Shown here: in pieces, positions 1 through 8,384 of the stretch
Layout of the letters: the number at the start of each line of letters is the position of its first letter
Position numbering within the stretch: the first letter of the stretch is position 1
DNA from: Patescibacteria group bacterium
GTDB taxonomy: Bacteria; Patescibacteriota; Microgenomatia; Levybacterales; UBA12049
Assembly: GCA_018900295.1 (NCBI GenBank)
Contig: JAHIGH010000240.1
Coordinates: 1 to 21,741, forward strand
Direction of reading: 5' to 3'
DNA: 21,741 nt
Notes under the pieces: model-generated
What the model was told of the DNA's origin: nothing
Database searches by the model: none
What the model saw: only the letters and a program-made list of their open reading frames with translations
Position numbers and translations under genes: made by a program

Positions 1-31
1 ACCGGCCAAGATTTATTCTGGCTGGTTTTTT
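1..31 (+). terminator. Rho-independent terminator of an upstream gene
   Basis: Bases 1-8 (ACCGGCCA) pair with bases 19-26 (TGGCTGGT) over eight positions with one G-U pair and a 10-base loop. A run of six T at 26-31 follows. This is the standard intrinsic terminator layout on the plus strand. It would end a transcript entering from the left, and it lies only six bases before the ATPase start at 37, so that gene either has its own start signal inside this stretch or depends on readthrough. Confidence 0.6.
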
Positions 32-36
32 AAAAA

Positions 37-2589
37 ATGAATGAAAAAATTATTATAAATAAAGGGCTTAGTTCAAAGAGGGCGGAAGAACTCTTTGCTT
101 CTTTTGGCCAGAATGAAATAAAGGAAACAAGAAGATTTACTCTTTTATCATCATTTGTTTCGCAATTTGGCAATTTTCTGACTATTCTTCTTATTCTGGC
201 AGGATCTGTTTCCTTTCTTCTGGGAGAAAAAATCGATTCTCTTTTCATATTTCTCATAGTCATCCTGAATGCTCTATTTGGACTATATCAAGAAGCCAAA
301 GCGGAAAAGTCACTGGAAACATTGAAGAAGCTCACTATATCTATGGTGAGAGTGGTAAGAGACGGGAAGGAACAGGAAATAGACAGCCGTCTTTTAGTGC
401 CCGGTGATGTTATTTTTATCGAGGAGGGAAACAATGTGCCTGCGGATGCCAAAATCATAGAGAGCATGCGTCTTGAAGTTAACGAGGCAGCTTTGACAGG
501 TGAATCACTACCTGTAGAAAAAGAGGCCGGAGAAAATAAAAATCAAAATATTTATATGGGGACAATCGTTGCCAAGGGCCGCGGATACGCAGAAGTTGTA
601 GCGACCGGCAGTGCTACTAAATTCGGACAGATTGCCAAGACATTGTCAGCTATTAAAAGGGTGCGAACTCCACTGCAAAAGAAGCTTGATGTTTTTACCA
701 AACAAATAGGCATAATCGGAATTCTGGCATCAGTCTCTGTTTTTATTCTTTCTTTTGTTCGAGATAAAACGCTTCTGGAAAGTTTTATATTCGCGGTAAG
801 CCTGGCTGTCGCGGCGGTGCCTGAAGGATTGCCGGCGGTCATGACAATAACTTTAGCAATTGGCGTTGAAAAAATGGCAAAAAAGAAAGCTATTATAAGA
901 AAATTAAACAGCATCGAGGCTTTGGGATCAGTCACATTGGTTGCTACAGACAAAACAGGCACTTTGACAACCAATAAAATGAGGATTAAAAAAATTTGGA
1001 CAGAAGGAAAAGAGGCTTACTCAAAAATGCTGTTAAATGGCATTCTTTGCTCAACCGCGTTAATTAATAATAAATCGGATCGAGAGGATTTTGATATTAT
1101 AGGCGATTCAACAGAAGGCGCAGTGCTCATCCTCGCGCAAAAAGAGGGACTGATCCCTGGTGTTATCAGAAAAGAATGGAAAATACTTGACGAGTTATCT
1201 TTCAATCCTGTCACAAAAAGAATGACTGTGGCAGTTGAGAAAGATAAAGAACAACTTATATTTACCAAAGGAGCACCGGAATCGATTCTTGCTATTTGTA
1301 ACAGAGTAATGAAAGGAAATAAAGAATTTCCGTTAACCCCGGGCAAAAAGGCCGACATTGAAAAGGAATTTCAAAAATTTGCCAGTACAGGATTTCGCAT
1401 GATCGCTTTTTCCTACAAAAAAAGTGACAAATTACTAATTTGTCATTCCCGCGAAAGCGGGAATCTATCTGAGTTCGAAAAAAACCAGGTTTTTTTGGGA
1501 TTCGTCGGAATTGCCGATCCTGTAAGGGAAGAGATAGCAGATGCTGTTAAAAGAGCTAAAGAGGCCGGGATAAAAATAGTCATGATAACAGGAGATAATG
1601 AACTAACAGCACAGGCGGTTGGTATCGAAACAGGGATTATACAAAACGGAGAAAAAATTCTGACAGGCAAACAATTGGATGGATACTCTGATCAAGATCT
1701 TATCAAAATATTACCAGAAGTCCGGATCTTCGCCCGTACTACTCCTGATCACAAATATAGACTGGTAAAACTTTTCCAGAGCCTCAAAGAAACAGTAGCA
1801 GTTACCGGAGACGGGGTAAATGACGCCCTGGCTTTAAAGCAAGCAAACGTAGGAGTAGCGATGGGAATTACAGGAACAGACGTCGCTAAAGAAACCGCTG
1901 ATATGATCCTCACTGATGATAATTTTGCATCCCTCATCAATGCTGTCGAATACGGCAGAAATATCTTCAATCAAATAAAAAGCGCTATTGTGTATCTTTT
2001 GGCTTGTAATTTAGGAGAAGTAATATATGTAATAATTTCTTTGGTTCTTCATCTTCCATTAATTACGCCGCTTCAAATCCTCTATATAAATATCGTAACT
2101 GACGGGCTGCCTGCCATAGCCTTGGCTTTCTCTCCTAAAGACCCGGATATTATGCGGGAAAAACCGAGAAGAACATTGAATATACTTGAAAATAAAGATT
2201 TTCATTACATTTTTTCCGTAGGTATTTTAACCGCTCTGCTCGGCGCGCTTGCGGTATTACCTTTTATAAAATCCTGGAACCATGCGACAATAATAACAAT
2301 TCTTTTTACGGTATTAATTGTTGTGCAGCAGTTTATTCTCCTTGATATTTGGGTTGGACATAAACCTATACTAAAAAATCTTTATCTGGTTAAAAAACCT
2401 ATTTTTTTAACAGCCTTTTTCCTGCCTTTTATTCCACAAGCCGTACTTTTATATAATCCTTTTTTTAATAAAGTCTTTGACACCACACCGCTTACATTCT
2501 ATCAATTAGCTTTTGCCGGAGGAATATCATTGTTAATGATAATAGTTTTGGAATTTGTCAAAATTTTTCGTTTTAAGGCTTATTTTTAA
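37..2589 (+). CDS. P-type IIA cation (probably Ca2+) transporting ATPase
   Basis: An 850-residue membrane pump of the SERCA/PMCA-like P-type II family, expected to export Ca2+ from the cytoplasm using ATP. Seen in order: N-terminal cation-ATPase domain (about 1-60), actuator loop with TGES at 154-157, TM4 ion-site motif PEGL at 262-265, phosphorylation motif DKTGTLT with Asp305, the N-domain, the hinge TGDGVND, then the C-terminal helices. TM5 has N-L-G-E and TM6 has N-x-x-T-D-G-L-P-A, which match the Asn/Glu and Asn/Thr/Asp calcium ligands of SERCA, so Ca2+ is the best substrate call. The length is normal. An odd stretch, LLICHSRESGNLSE, between the N- and P-domains is encoded by a palindromic DNA repeat (1445-1464). 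No Shine-Dalgarno precedes the ATG. The gene converges on the next ATPase with one base between stops. Confidence 0.9.
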   Translation: MNEKIIINKGLSSKRAEELFASFGQNEIKETRRFTLLSSFVSQFGNFLTILLILAGSVSFLLGEKIDSLFIFLIVILNALFGLYQEAKAEKSLETLKKLTISMVRVVRDGKEQEIDSRLLVPGDVIFIEEGNNVPADAKIIESMRLEVNEAALTGESLPVEKEAGENKNQNIYMGTIVAKGRGYAEVVATGSATKFGQIAKTLSAIKRVRTPLQKKLDVFTKQIGIIGILASVSVFILSFVRDKTLLESFIFAVSLAVAAVPEGLPAVMTITLAIGVEKMAKKKAIIRKLNSIEALGSVTLVATDKTGTLTTNKMRIKKIWTEGKEAYSKMLLNGILCSTALINNKSDREDFDIIGDSTEGAVLILAQKEGLIPGVIRKEWKILDELSFNPVTKRMTVAVEKDKEQLIFTKGAPESILAICNRVMKGNKEFPLTPGKKADIEKEFQKFASTGFRMIAFSYKKSDKLLICHSRESGNLSEFEKNQVFLGFVGIADPVREEIADAVKRAKEAGIKIVMITGDNELTAQAVGIETGIIQNGEKILTGKQLDGYSDQDLIKILPEVRIFARTTPDHKYRLVKLFQSLKETVAVTGDGVNDALALKQANVGVAMGITGTDVAKETADMILTDDNFASLINAVEYGRNIFNQIKSAIVYLLACNLGEVIYVIISLVLHLPLITPLQILYINIVTDGLPAIALAFSPKDPDIMREKPRRTLNILENKDFHYIFSVGILTALLGALAVLPFIKSWNHATIITILFTVLIVVQQFILLDIWVGHKPILKNLYLVKKPIFLTAFFLPFIPQAVLLYNPFFNKVFDTTPLTFYQLAFAGGISLLMIIVLEFVKIFRFKAYF
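1441..1466 (+). repeat. REP-like palindrome inserted in frame in the ATPase gene
   Basis: ATTCCCGC (1445-1452) and GCGGGAAT (1457-1464) form a perfect 8-bp stem closed by a GAAA tetraloop, flanked by TGTC and CTA. From memory, this sequence type is a common dispersed intergenic repeat in bacterial genomes. Here it is read as CHSRESGNL within a variable linker between the nucleotide-binding and phosphorylation domains, keeps the frame and adds roughly ten residues compared with usual family members. Confidence 0.75.
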
Positions 2590-2590
2590 G

Positions 2591-5275
2591 TTATATTCGT
2601 GTTTTTTTAGTAGCATATCTGTAAATATACTTTCTCAATTCTTCAACAATTATAATTGATGCCGCAACAGGGATAATCTTTAACCAGTCAGATACATCAA
2701 GGGCTGTAGTTTTAAGTATTTGCTGCATAAATGGGTTGTAAACAGCAAGTAATTGTAAAACAATAACAGTTAATGTTGAGACCATTAAGAATTTGTTTGA
2801 GAAAGGATTCAATCGAAAAATTGACTTTCTTTCATGCCGACAGTTCCAGGCATTAAACCATTGAAAAGCCGCGAGAACTGTTAACGATACAGTCCATGCT
2901 TTGACCATGTCTGATTGATAATATCCATTGAATAGGAAAAGCGTTCCGATCATCATGGGTATAGCCATAAAAAACATCCTTTGAGTGGTTAATGTATCAA
3001 TAATATATTTTCCGGAGTGCTCGAATGTGCCTTTTAATAATCCTTCTTCTTTTGGCTCCATGGCAAGTGATGCATTCAAAAATCCATCTGTCACAAAATT
3101 AAGCCAGACAATTTGAGCCGCGAGAATTGGCAATGGAAATCCTAAAATTAAAGCTCCAACAATAGTAAATATCTCTCCCAGGCTGGTTGAAAAAAGATAC
3201 AAAATAACTTTTTTAATAGTCTTATATATACTTCTTCCTTCCTCAACAGCAGAAATAATGCTATTAAAGTTATCATCAAGCAATACGATATCTGAGGCTT
3301 CTTTGGCTACTTCTGTACCTATTTTGCCCATAGCTATACCCAGGTCTGCTGCCACAAGAGATGGGGCATCATTTACCCCATCTCCTGTCATTGCGATAAT
3401 AATCCCTTTTCTTTTATAAGCTCTGACTATCTTTAATTTATGCTCCGGAGTAACTCTGGCGAATACAGATACCTTGTCAAGCATATCTGTAAATTCATCT
3501 TCGGATAATGCGTCAATATCTTCTCCGGTCAAAATAGTATCTCCTTCATTATAAATACCGGCTTCCCTCGCGATAGCTTTGCCTGTAATTTTGTGGTCTC
3601 CCGTAAGCATGACTACTTTAATTCCTGCAGATGATGCTTTTTTAATTGCTTCATGTATTTCCGGCCGCAGTGCATCTATCAGTCCGAAAAATCCAATAAA
3701 TGTAAGCTCTTTCATATCTCTGGTTGTAAGTGAGCCATGAAGGTTCTCTTTTAATGCAAAAGCAAGAACACGAAGTCCCTCAGTATACATTCCAATAAGG
3801 CTGGATTCTAATTCCTTTTTCTTTTCAGAAGTTAACGGATGGCTTTTTCCTTCATGCCAAACTTTGGATGCCAAATTCAGAATTTCTTCAGGCGCGCCAA
3901 TAACAGTAGCAAATATGGCTCCATCTATTTTATGCGAGGCCGCATGGTATTTATTTTTATAATCAAATGGTATTTCAGAAAGCTTGGGGGATTCTTTCTC
4001 TAAAACATTTTTATGAAATCCAATTTTTTGTGCAAAGACTGAAATGGCTGAATCAGTAGGGTCGCCTGTCGCTCTCCACGTTTTGCTGTCTGTATCAAAA
4101 ACAACACCATTATTTACACCAAATGCTGCAATCTTTGCCGCGAGAAGCAATTCCTGATGGCTAGGTGGATCAATTTTATTATTATCAAAAGTAACTTCTC
4201 CTTTCGGTTCGTAGCCATTACCTCCTATTGTGAAAATTTTTCCATCAACATACAGTTTTTGTAAAACGATTTCGTTCTTGGTAAGAGTTCCTGTTTTATC
4301 AACTGCAATAACCTGCGCTTGTCCCAGGGTTTCAACCGCTTGAAGTTTCTTGACTAACGCGTTGCGCCTGCTCATTCTCCAGACTCCTCTTGCGAGTATC
4401 AGGGTTATCGCAATCGGCAACCCTTCCGGAATAGTAGAGACGGCGAGTGACACGACTGTTGTGAACATCTCCTTAATTGAATGGCCCAGGAAAATGCCTA
4501 AAAAGAAGATTGAGATACAAAGAATGGTAACGGTAATAATAATTAGCTTCGTGAGATGGCGGATATTTGTTTTAAGAGGTATTTCCGTATTTATAACAGA
4601 AATTTCTTTTGAAATTTTACCTATTACAGTATCCAGCCCTGTGGCAACTACAATTGCCTGTCCATTTCCGGCTACAATATGTGTTCCGTTAAAAACCATG
4701 TTTTTCTGGTCACCGATCTGTAAATTTGGAGTTGAAATAACCTCTGCAAATTTATGCACAGGCACTGATTCACCGGTTAAAGCAGATTCATCAACAGTTA
4801 AGTTGTGAGACTCAATAATTCTCGCACCCGCGGGTATTTTCTCCCCTTCTTGAAGGATAATAATGTCTCCTGGAACAATATTGTAAGATGGAATTACATC
4901 CTCTTTACCATCCCGCAATACCGTAGTATTCGTTTGTGTAAATTTTTTGAGTGCCAAGAGCGTATTCTGAGCTTTGCCTTCCTGAATTAAGCCGATGATT
5001 GCGTTAAATAGCAGCACAAAAAGAATAATCGAACCATCAATAAATTCACCCATGAGAAAAACAATAAGACTTGCTATAAAGAGAATATATATAAGCGGAT
5101 TTTGAAATTGACGGAGGAAGATTATAAAAAGACTATCAGGCTTGCTCTCCGGGAGCTTATTGAGCCCGTACTTTTCCAGGCGTATCTTTGCCTCTTCCCC
5201 TGTTAATCCATTTTTGCCGGAATGAAGCTCTTCAATTATATCCTTATCTTTTTTTGTATACCAAACCTGTTCCAT
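2591..5275 (-). CDS. P-type II cation-transporting ATPase
   Basis: An 894-residue P-type II ATPase, paralogous to its convergent neighbour but clearly diverged from it. Visible motifs: TGES at 167-170 in the actuator domain, PEGL at 283-286 in TM4, DKTGTLT with Asp326 as the phosphorylated residue, TGDGVNDAPSL in the hinge, and about ten membrane helices. TM6 keeps N-F-V-T-D-G, but TM5 reads T-S-L-G-E where calcium pumps have N-L/V-G-E, so one ligand differs and the ion is less certain (Ca2+, Mn2+ or another cation). The start at 5275 is supported by a purine-rich Shine-Dalgarno at 5284-5292, rare in this window. It lies 27 bp downstream of the phosphatidyltransferase gene on the same strand and is probably co-transcribed with it. 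Confidence 0.9.
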   Translation of the reverse strand: MEQVWYTKKDKDIIEELHSGKNGLTGEEAKIRLEKYGLNKLPESKPDSLFIIFLRQFQNPLIYILFIASLIVFLMGEFIDGSIILFVLLFNAIIGLIQEGKAQNTLLALKKFTQTNTTVLRDGKEDVIPSYNIVPGDIIILQEGEKIPAGARIIESHNLTVDESALTGESVPVHKFAEVISTPNLQIGDQKNMVFNGTHIVAGNGQAIVVATGLDTVIGKISKEISVINTEIPLKTNIRHLTKLIIITVTILCISIFFLGIFLGHSIKEMFTTVVSLAVSTIPEGLPIAITLILARGVWRMSRRNALVKKLQAVETLGQAQVIAVDKTGTLTKNEIVLQKLYVDGKIFTIGGNGYEPKGEVTFDNNKIDPPSHQELLLAAKIAAFGVNNGVVFDTDSKTWRATGDPTDSAISVFAQKIGFHKNVLEKESPKLSEIPFDYKNKYHAASHKIDGAIFATVIGAPEEILNLASKVWHEGKSHPLTSEKKKELESSLIGMYTEGLRVLAFALKENLHGSLTTRDMKELTFIGFFGLIDALRPEIHEAIKKASSAGIKVVMLTGDHKITGKAIAREAGIYNEGDTILTGEDIDALSEDEFTDMLDKVSVFARVTPEHKLKIVRAYKRKGIIIAMTGDGVNDAPSLVAADLGIAMGKIGTEVAKEASDIVLLDDNFNSIISAVEEGRSIYKTIKKVILYLFSTSLGEIFTIVGALILGFPLPILAAQIVWLNFVTDGFLNASLAMEPKEEGLLKGTFEHSGKYIIDTLTTQRMFFMAIPMMIGTLFLFNGYYQSDMVKAWTVSLTVLAAFQWFNAWNCRHERKSIFRLNPFSNKFLMVSTLTVIVLQLLAVYNPFMQQILKTTALDVSDWLKIIPVAASIIIVEELRKYIYRYATKKTRI

Positions 5276-5283
5276 AAATATAA

Positions 5284-5292
5284 CCCTCCACC
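5284..5292 (-). promoter_or_regulatory. Shine-Dalgarno of the second P-type ATPase
   Basis: The minus strand reads GGTGGAGGG eight bases before the ATG at 5275. It is the clearest ribosome-binding site in the window and fixes that start. Most other genes here have none. Confidence 0.6.
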
Positions 5293-5302
5293 TTTCTCCT
5301 TT

Positions 5303-5893
5303 TTAGAGCTTCCTGTATGCCCGGAGGATGCGTTGTAAAAAAGTTATAGAAGATAAAAGAAAAAGCAAAAGGAAAACCAGCTCGGGAATATTATAATCCC
5401 AGAATACGAATGACGGAGCTAGCACAAAACCAACCAGGCCAATAAAAACTCCAATTAAACGTTCAGGCCGCTCAATAAGTCCTATATCAAAAGAAATTGT
5501 TTTATTGCCTGCTAATTCTCCCCTGCTTCTAACGTAACTGACTAAAAACGACACGAACAAAAAGAGAACTATTATCTCCCATCGCACGATATGTGCAAAA
5601 CCAAAGGCGCTGATAATCAAGAAATCCGATATGCGGTCCATTGTAGAATCAAAAAAACTACCAAAAGACGTCACCTTTCCGGTCATTCGAGCTACAAGGC
5701 CGTCGAGCAAATCAATCGCGAGAAATGGAAATATTAACAGGGCAAAGTTATAATATCCATATGCGACAAGGACAAAAAATAAAAGAGGTGGTATACTTCC
5801 AATGAGGGTAAGAAAATTGGGATTAATGCCAGCTAAAGGCTTGATAAGGGGCTTTAAATAATTTTCAATTATTGGTTTTTTGTCGCTAAGCAT
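5303..5893 (-). CDS. CDP-alcohol phosphatidyltransferase, archaetidylinositol-phosphate-synthase-like
   Basis: A 196-residue integral membrane enzyme of the CDP-alcohol phosphatidyltransferase family, which transfers a phosphatidyl group from a CDP-lipid to an alcohol such as inositol phosphate or glycerol phosphate. The full family signature D-x2-D-G-x2-A-R-x8-G-x3-D-x3-D is present with D61, D64, G65, A68, R69, G78, D82 and D86; the aspartates bind divalent metal. About six hydrophobic segments fit the family. The downstream S-Y-V-R-S-R and G-L-I-E-R-P-E-R stretches resemble the inositol-phosphate/archaetidylinositol-phosphate synthase branch, but the acceptor cannot be assigned from sequence alone. 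The start has no Shine-Dalgarno. It is probably the first gene of an operon with the downstream ATPase, and is divergent from the PHP gene. Confidence 0.85.
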   Translation of the reverse strand: MLSDKKPIIENYLKPLIKPLAGINPNFLTLIGSIPPLLFFVLVAYGYYNFALLIFPFLAIDLLDGLVARMTGKVTSFGSFFDSTMDRISDFLIISAFGFAHIVRWEIIVLFLFVSFLVSYVRSRGELAGNKTISFDIGLIERPERLIGVFIGLVGFVLAPSFVFWDYNIPELVFLLLFLLSSITFLQRILRAYRKL

Positions 5894-5901
5894 ATACTTT
5901 A

Positions 5902-5971
5902 AAAGTCAAAAGTTTATTACTTTTTATTTTTGAACTGTATTTTTGAATTTTGACTTTTAACTTTTGACTTT
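5902..5971. repeat. Inverted repeat in the divergent intergenic region
   Basis: AAAGTCAAAAGTT (5902-5914) is perfectly complementary to AACTTTTGACTTT (5959-5971), separated by 44 bases of A/T-rich sequence. Further partial copies (TTTTGAATTTTGAC, TTTTAACTTTTGAC) lie between. It sits between the divergent genes starting at 5893 and 6026. It could be an operator, a promoter-proximal fold or a decayed repeat; only the symmetry is seen. Confidence 0.5.
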
Positions 5972-6025
5972 ATATCTGTTGTTTTCATATCAGATACGAA
6001 AATAAAATCAGCCTAGATAATTAGT

Positions 6026-6685
6026 ATGCGTTACAAAATAGATTTACATACTCATTCAATAATATCACATGATGGCGGAATAACGGCAGATCAATATTCG
6101 CAGCTGCTTGAAAAAGGGGTCTTGGATGTAATTGCCATAACCGATCACAATGAGACAAAATTCGCGCTCGATTTGGTAAAAAAATTCGGGGAGAAAATAA
6201 TTGTCGGAGAAGAAATTTCAACAAGAGAGGGTGAAATGATCGGATTATTTTTGAAAAAAACTATTCCGGGAAATTTTACGGCTTTGGAGACTGCTAAATT
6301 AATACATGAACAAGGAGGCATAGTCTATATTCCACACCCGTTTGAAATCTTCAGGCAAGGATTAAAAAGAGACGTCTTACAAAGAATAGTATCGGATATT
6401 GATATCATTGAAGTTTTCAACGCCCGGGGCAAATGGCGTGGTAAATCAGGCCAGGCTCTGGCTTTCGCGAAAAAATATGATAAAGCTATGGCAGCCGCGG
6501 GCGATTCACATTGTCATCAAGGCATGGGGAGTTCTTATACTATAATCAGCGAGATTCCAACGAATAAGACTTTAATTAATTTGCTGGCAAAAGGAGAGCT
6601 GAACAAGCAATTCGCGCCAGTATATACATATCTATGTCCGGCAATAAATAAAATAAAACATAAATTTTTTATCTATGTCCGATAA
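6026..6685 (+). CDS. PHP-domain metal-dependent phosphoesterase
   Basis: A 219-residue protein made of a single PHP domain, a metal-dependent hydrolase of phosphate esters such as nucleotides or polyphosphorylated sugars (TrpH/YciV-like). The metal-binding motifs are visible: D-L-H-T-H with H8 and H10, I-T-D-H with D40 and H41, G-E-E-I with E62/E63, P-H-P with H104, and G-D-S-H with D160 and H162. There is no polymerase or other extra domain. No Shine-Dalgarno precedes the start; a GATAAT at 6016-6021 may be a -10 box. The last 11 bases overlap the lipid kinase gene, so the two are probably translationally coupled. The true substrate is unknown. Confidence 0.85.
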   Translation: MRYKIDLHTHSIISHDGGITADQYSQLLEKGVLDVIAITDHNETKFALDLVKKFGEKIIVGEEISTREGEMIGLFLKKTIPGNFTALETAKLIHEQGGIVYIPHPFEIFRQGLKRDVLQRIVSDIDIIEVFNARGKWRGKSGQALAFAKKYDKAMAAAGDSHCHQGMGSSYTIISEIPTNKTLINLLAKGELNKQFAPVYTYLCPAINKIKHKFFIYVR

Positions 6686-7586
6686 TATTCTTTTTCTACT
6701 TAATCCGTATTCCAATGAGGGAAAAGCGAGGAAGAATTGGCAAGGCGCTGCCAGGCGGTTCCCTGTCTTACCCAAAAATCCGGTCGAAGTGACAAATGAG
6801 AGCGATTTGACGAAAATCATAACTGAATATAAACCAAAAATTATTGCAATTGCCGGAGGCGACGGGACAATTAATAGTATTTGCAATACTGTTTTAAAAC
6901 AAAAACAAAAGCCATTACTCGCGATACTTCCTCTTGGATTTGGTAATGCGCTGGCCTACTGTCTGGGCGTTGAAAATATGGAAAAAGCAGTGTATGTATT
7001 AACGAAAAAACCAAAGACAATTACGATAGATATATTGAAAACGAATATCCCCCAAAAAGAAATCGGCATTTTCAATATCAGCGTTGGTTTTGACGCGCGA
7101 ATAATCCATATACGCGATAATTATAGGTATATTGGACTTCGTTCTTATGTCTTTTCAGCAATTAGAAGTTTATTTACGCATCCTGAAAAAGAGATGAGAT
7201 TTACAATCGACCACGGCGTCACCCTAAATGCCACGGCTTCTTCGCTGGTTATCGCCAATTGCCCGATAATAGGACAGAATTATGTGATAGCATCCGATGC
7301 CAAACTCAATGACGGCCTGCTTGATTGCACATTGTTCTCGACTAAATACGCCTACATAACCAATCTCAGACTCAAGGGTTTCAAGCATCCGCTTTATTCG
7401 GAAATGGGAAAAGTACATTTCAAAGCAGCGCATATCCGTATCGAGGGCGAGCCTTTTGTACAAATAGACGGAGATCCGGCAATGAACACTCAGGGGCTGG
7501 AAGTAGAAATCGCGCATAACCAATTGACCTTTCTACGAAATAGTAAAGAAAATATTGACATCCCCTATCAGCCATTCATTAATTAA
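6675..7586 (+). CDS. Diacylglycerol-kinase-family lipid kinase
   Basis: A 303-residue protein of the DAGK catalytic/YegS/BmrU lipid kinase family, which phosphorylates a lipid alcohol such as diacylglycerol using ATP. The nucleotide loop GGDGT is at 61-65, followed by the glycine-rich L-P-L-G-F-G-N-A-L-A at 85-94, where family members usually have GTxNDxA. The C-terminal beta domain ends with the typical V-Q-I-D-G-D-P motif. The length is normal and no membrane helix is seen, so it is probably a peripheral enzyme. Its ATG overlaps the end of the PHP gene by 11 bases. With the phosphatidyltransferase and the CarS-like gene it makes a small phospholipid-related cluster. Confidence 0.88.
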   Translation: MSDNILFLLNPYSNEGKARKNWQGAARRFPVLPKNPVEVTNESDLTKIITEYKPKIIAIAGGDGTINSICNTVLKQKQKPLLAILPLGFGNALAYCLGVENMEKAVYVLTKKPKTITIDILKTNIPQKEIGIFNISVGFDARIIHIRDNYRYIGLRSYVFSAIRSLFTHPEKEMRFTIDHGVTLNATASSLVIANCPIIGQNYVIASDAKLNDGLLDCTLFSTKYAYITNLRLKGFKHPLYSEMGKVHFKAAHIRIEGEPFVQIDGDPAMNTQGLEVEIAHNQLTFLRNSKENIDIPYQPFIN

Positions 7587-7596
7587 TATACCTGTG

Positions 7597-7752
7597 AGGG
7601 TTTATGCCACTCCGCTTTGAATTTACAAATAATTGGCATATACCTCCGTAGCTTTCAACATGGGGATTAGATTATTATTAAAGTCTAACTAATTTAGAAT
7701 TCAAAGCTACGCCGGGCATTATACCCTTACATTTTGAAAGCGTAGGGGTATA
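7597..7752. repeat. Four-arm nested inverted repeats before the CarS-like gene
   Basis: Four related arms lie in the 197-bp gap. Arm A (7597-7624) contains GCTTTGAATT, complementary to AATTCAAAGC in arm C (7698-7723), and its AGGGTTTATGCC matches the reverse complement of C (GGCATTATACCCT) with small changes. Arm B has CGTAGCTTTCAA at 7647-7658, which pairs with TTCAAAGCTACG of C (7700-7711) at 11 of 12 positions and also with TTGAAAGCG...TATA of arm D (7734-7752). A/C and B/D interleave, so pseudoknot-like or alternative B/C pairing is possible. It may be a small palindromic element or a leader structure. Confidence 0.55.
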
Positions 7753-7783
7753 AAATATATTACATTTGGTATATAGTTAAGAT

Positions 7784-8335
7784 ATGATTCTCATCGTCTC
7801 GGTTCTCTGGTTTTTTTTACCTGCCGGACTTGGTAATCTAGCTCCGATCATTGCCGCCAAAATTCCGGTTTTGAAAAAATACTCCCATCCGATTGACGGA
7901 CTTCAAAAATTTCGCGGAAAGAGAATTCTTGGTGATCATAAAACAGTACGGGGTTTGATCGCCGGAGTTTGCGCGGGAATTATTACGGCATATATACAAA
8001 TGATCCTGTATAATCAATTCCAATTTATCAGAAACTTTTCTCTTGTTGATTACGGCACAATAAATCCGTTATTTTGGGGATTCCTTTCTTCATTCGGCGC
8101 GTTATTTGGGGACGGGGTAAAGAGCTTTTTTAAAAGACAATTAAATATACCGTCAGGCAAATCCTGGTTCCCCTTCGATCAGATAGACTATATTCTGGGT
8201 GGTATACTATTTACTTCTTTCTATGTTCAGCTTAGTCTGAAATTATATATCATACTTTTCATTGTCTGGTTCTTCCTTCATCCGCTGTCAACTTTCATCG
8301 GCTGGCTGCTACGACTCAAAGACGACCCGATCTGA
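7784..8335 (+). CDS. CarS-like CDP-archaeol synthase family membrane protein (DUF46)
   Basis: A 183-residue multi-pass membrane protein of the CarS/DUF46 family. In archaea CarS condenses CTP with unsaturated archaetidic acid to give CDP-archaeol. The motifs seen are F-R-G-K-R-I-L-G-D-H-K-T-V-R-G (about 43-57; archaeal members usually have GDGKT) and a later F-G-D-G-V-K-S-F-F-K-R segment followed by F-D-Q-I-D-Y, with hydrophobic helices around them. DUF46 proteins also occur in some bacteria, where the role is undefined; CDP-lipid formation is an inference. A TATAGT at 7772-7777 ends six bases before the ATG, so the transcript may be leaderless. There is no Shine-Dalgarno. Neighbours are a lipid kinase and, across the divergent region, a CDP-alcohol phosphatidyltransferase. 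Confidence 0.75.
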   Translation: MILIVSVLWFFLPAGLGNLAPIIAAKIPVLKKYSHPIDGLQKFRGKRILGDHKTVRGLIAGVCAGIITAYIQMILYNQFQFIRNFSLVDYGTINPLFWGFLSSFGALFGDGVKSFFKRQLNIPSGKSWFPFDQIDYILGGILFTSFYVQLSLKLYIILFIVWFFLHPLSTFIGWLLRLKDDPI

Positions 8336-8349
8336 GGCATTAAATTAAA

Positions 8350-8378
8350 TTGACAATAAAAAGGAAATAAATTACTCT
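8350..8378 (+). promoter_or_regulatory. Sigma-70-type promoter of the toxin gene
   Basis: A perfect -35 TTGACA (8350-8355) is followed after exactly 17 bases by TACTCT (8373-8378). The expected start point, about seven bases downstream, falls on the toxin ATG at 8385, so the mRNA would have little or no leader. Confidence 0.5.
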
Positions 8379-8384
8379 ATTAGC

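Noticed and set aside
4350..4808. 152-codon plus-strand frame opposite the second ATPase
   Set aside because: It is antisense to well-conserved ATPase motifs, and its translation shows no recognisable family.
7749..7757. TATAAAATA about 30 bases before the CarS-like ATG, as an archaeal TATA box
   Set aside because: It would fit a leaderless archaeal promoter, but the other promoters here have bacterial -35/-10 spacing and the A/T-rich gap makes a chance match likely. Kept as an open alternative only.
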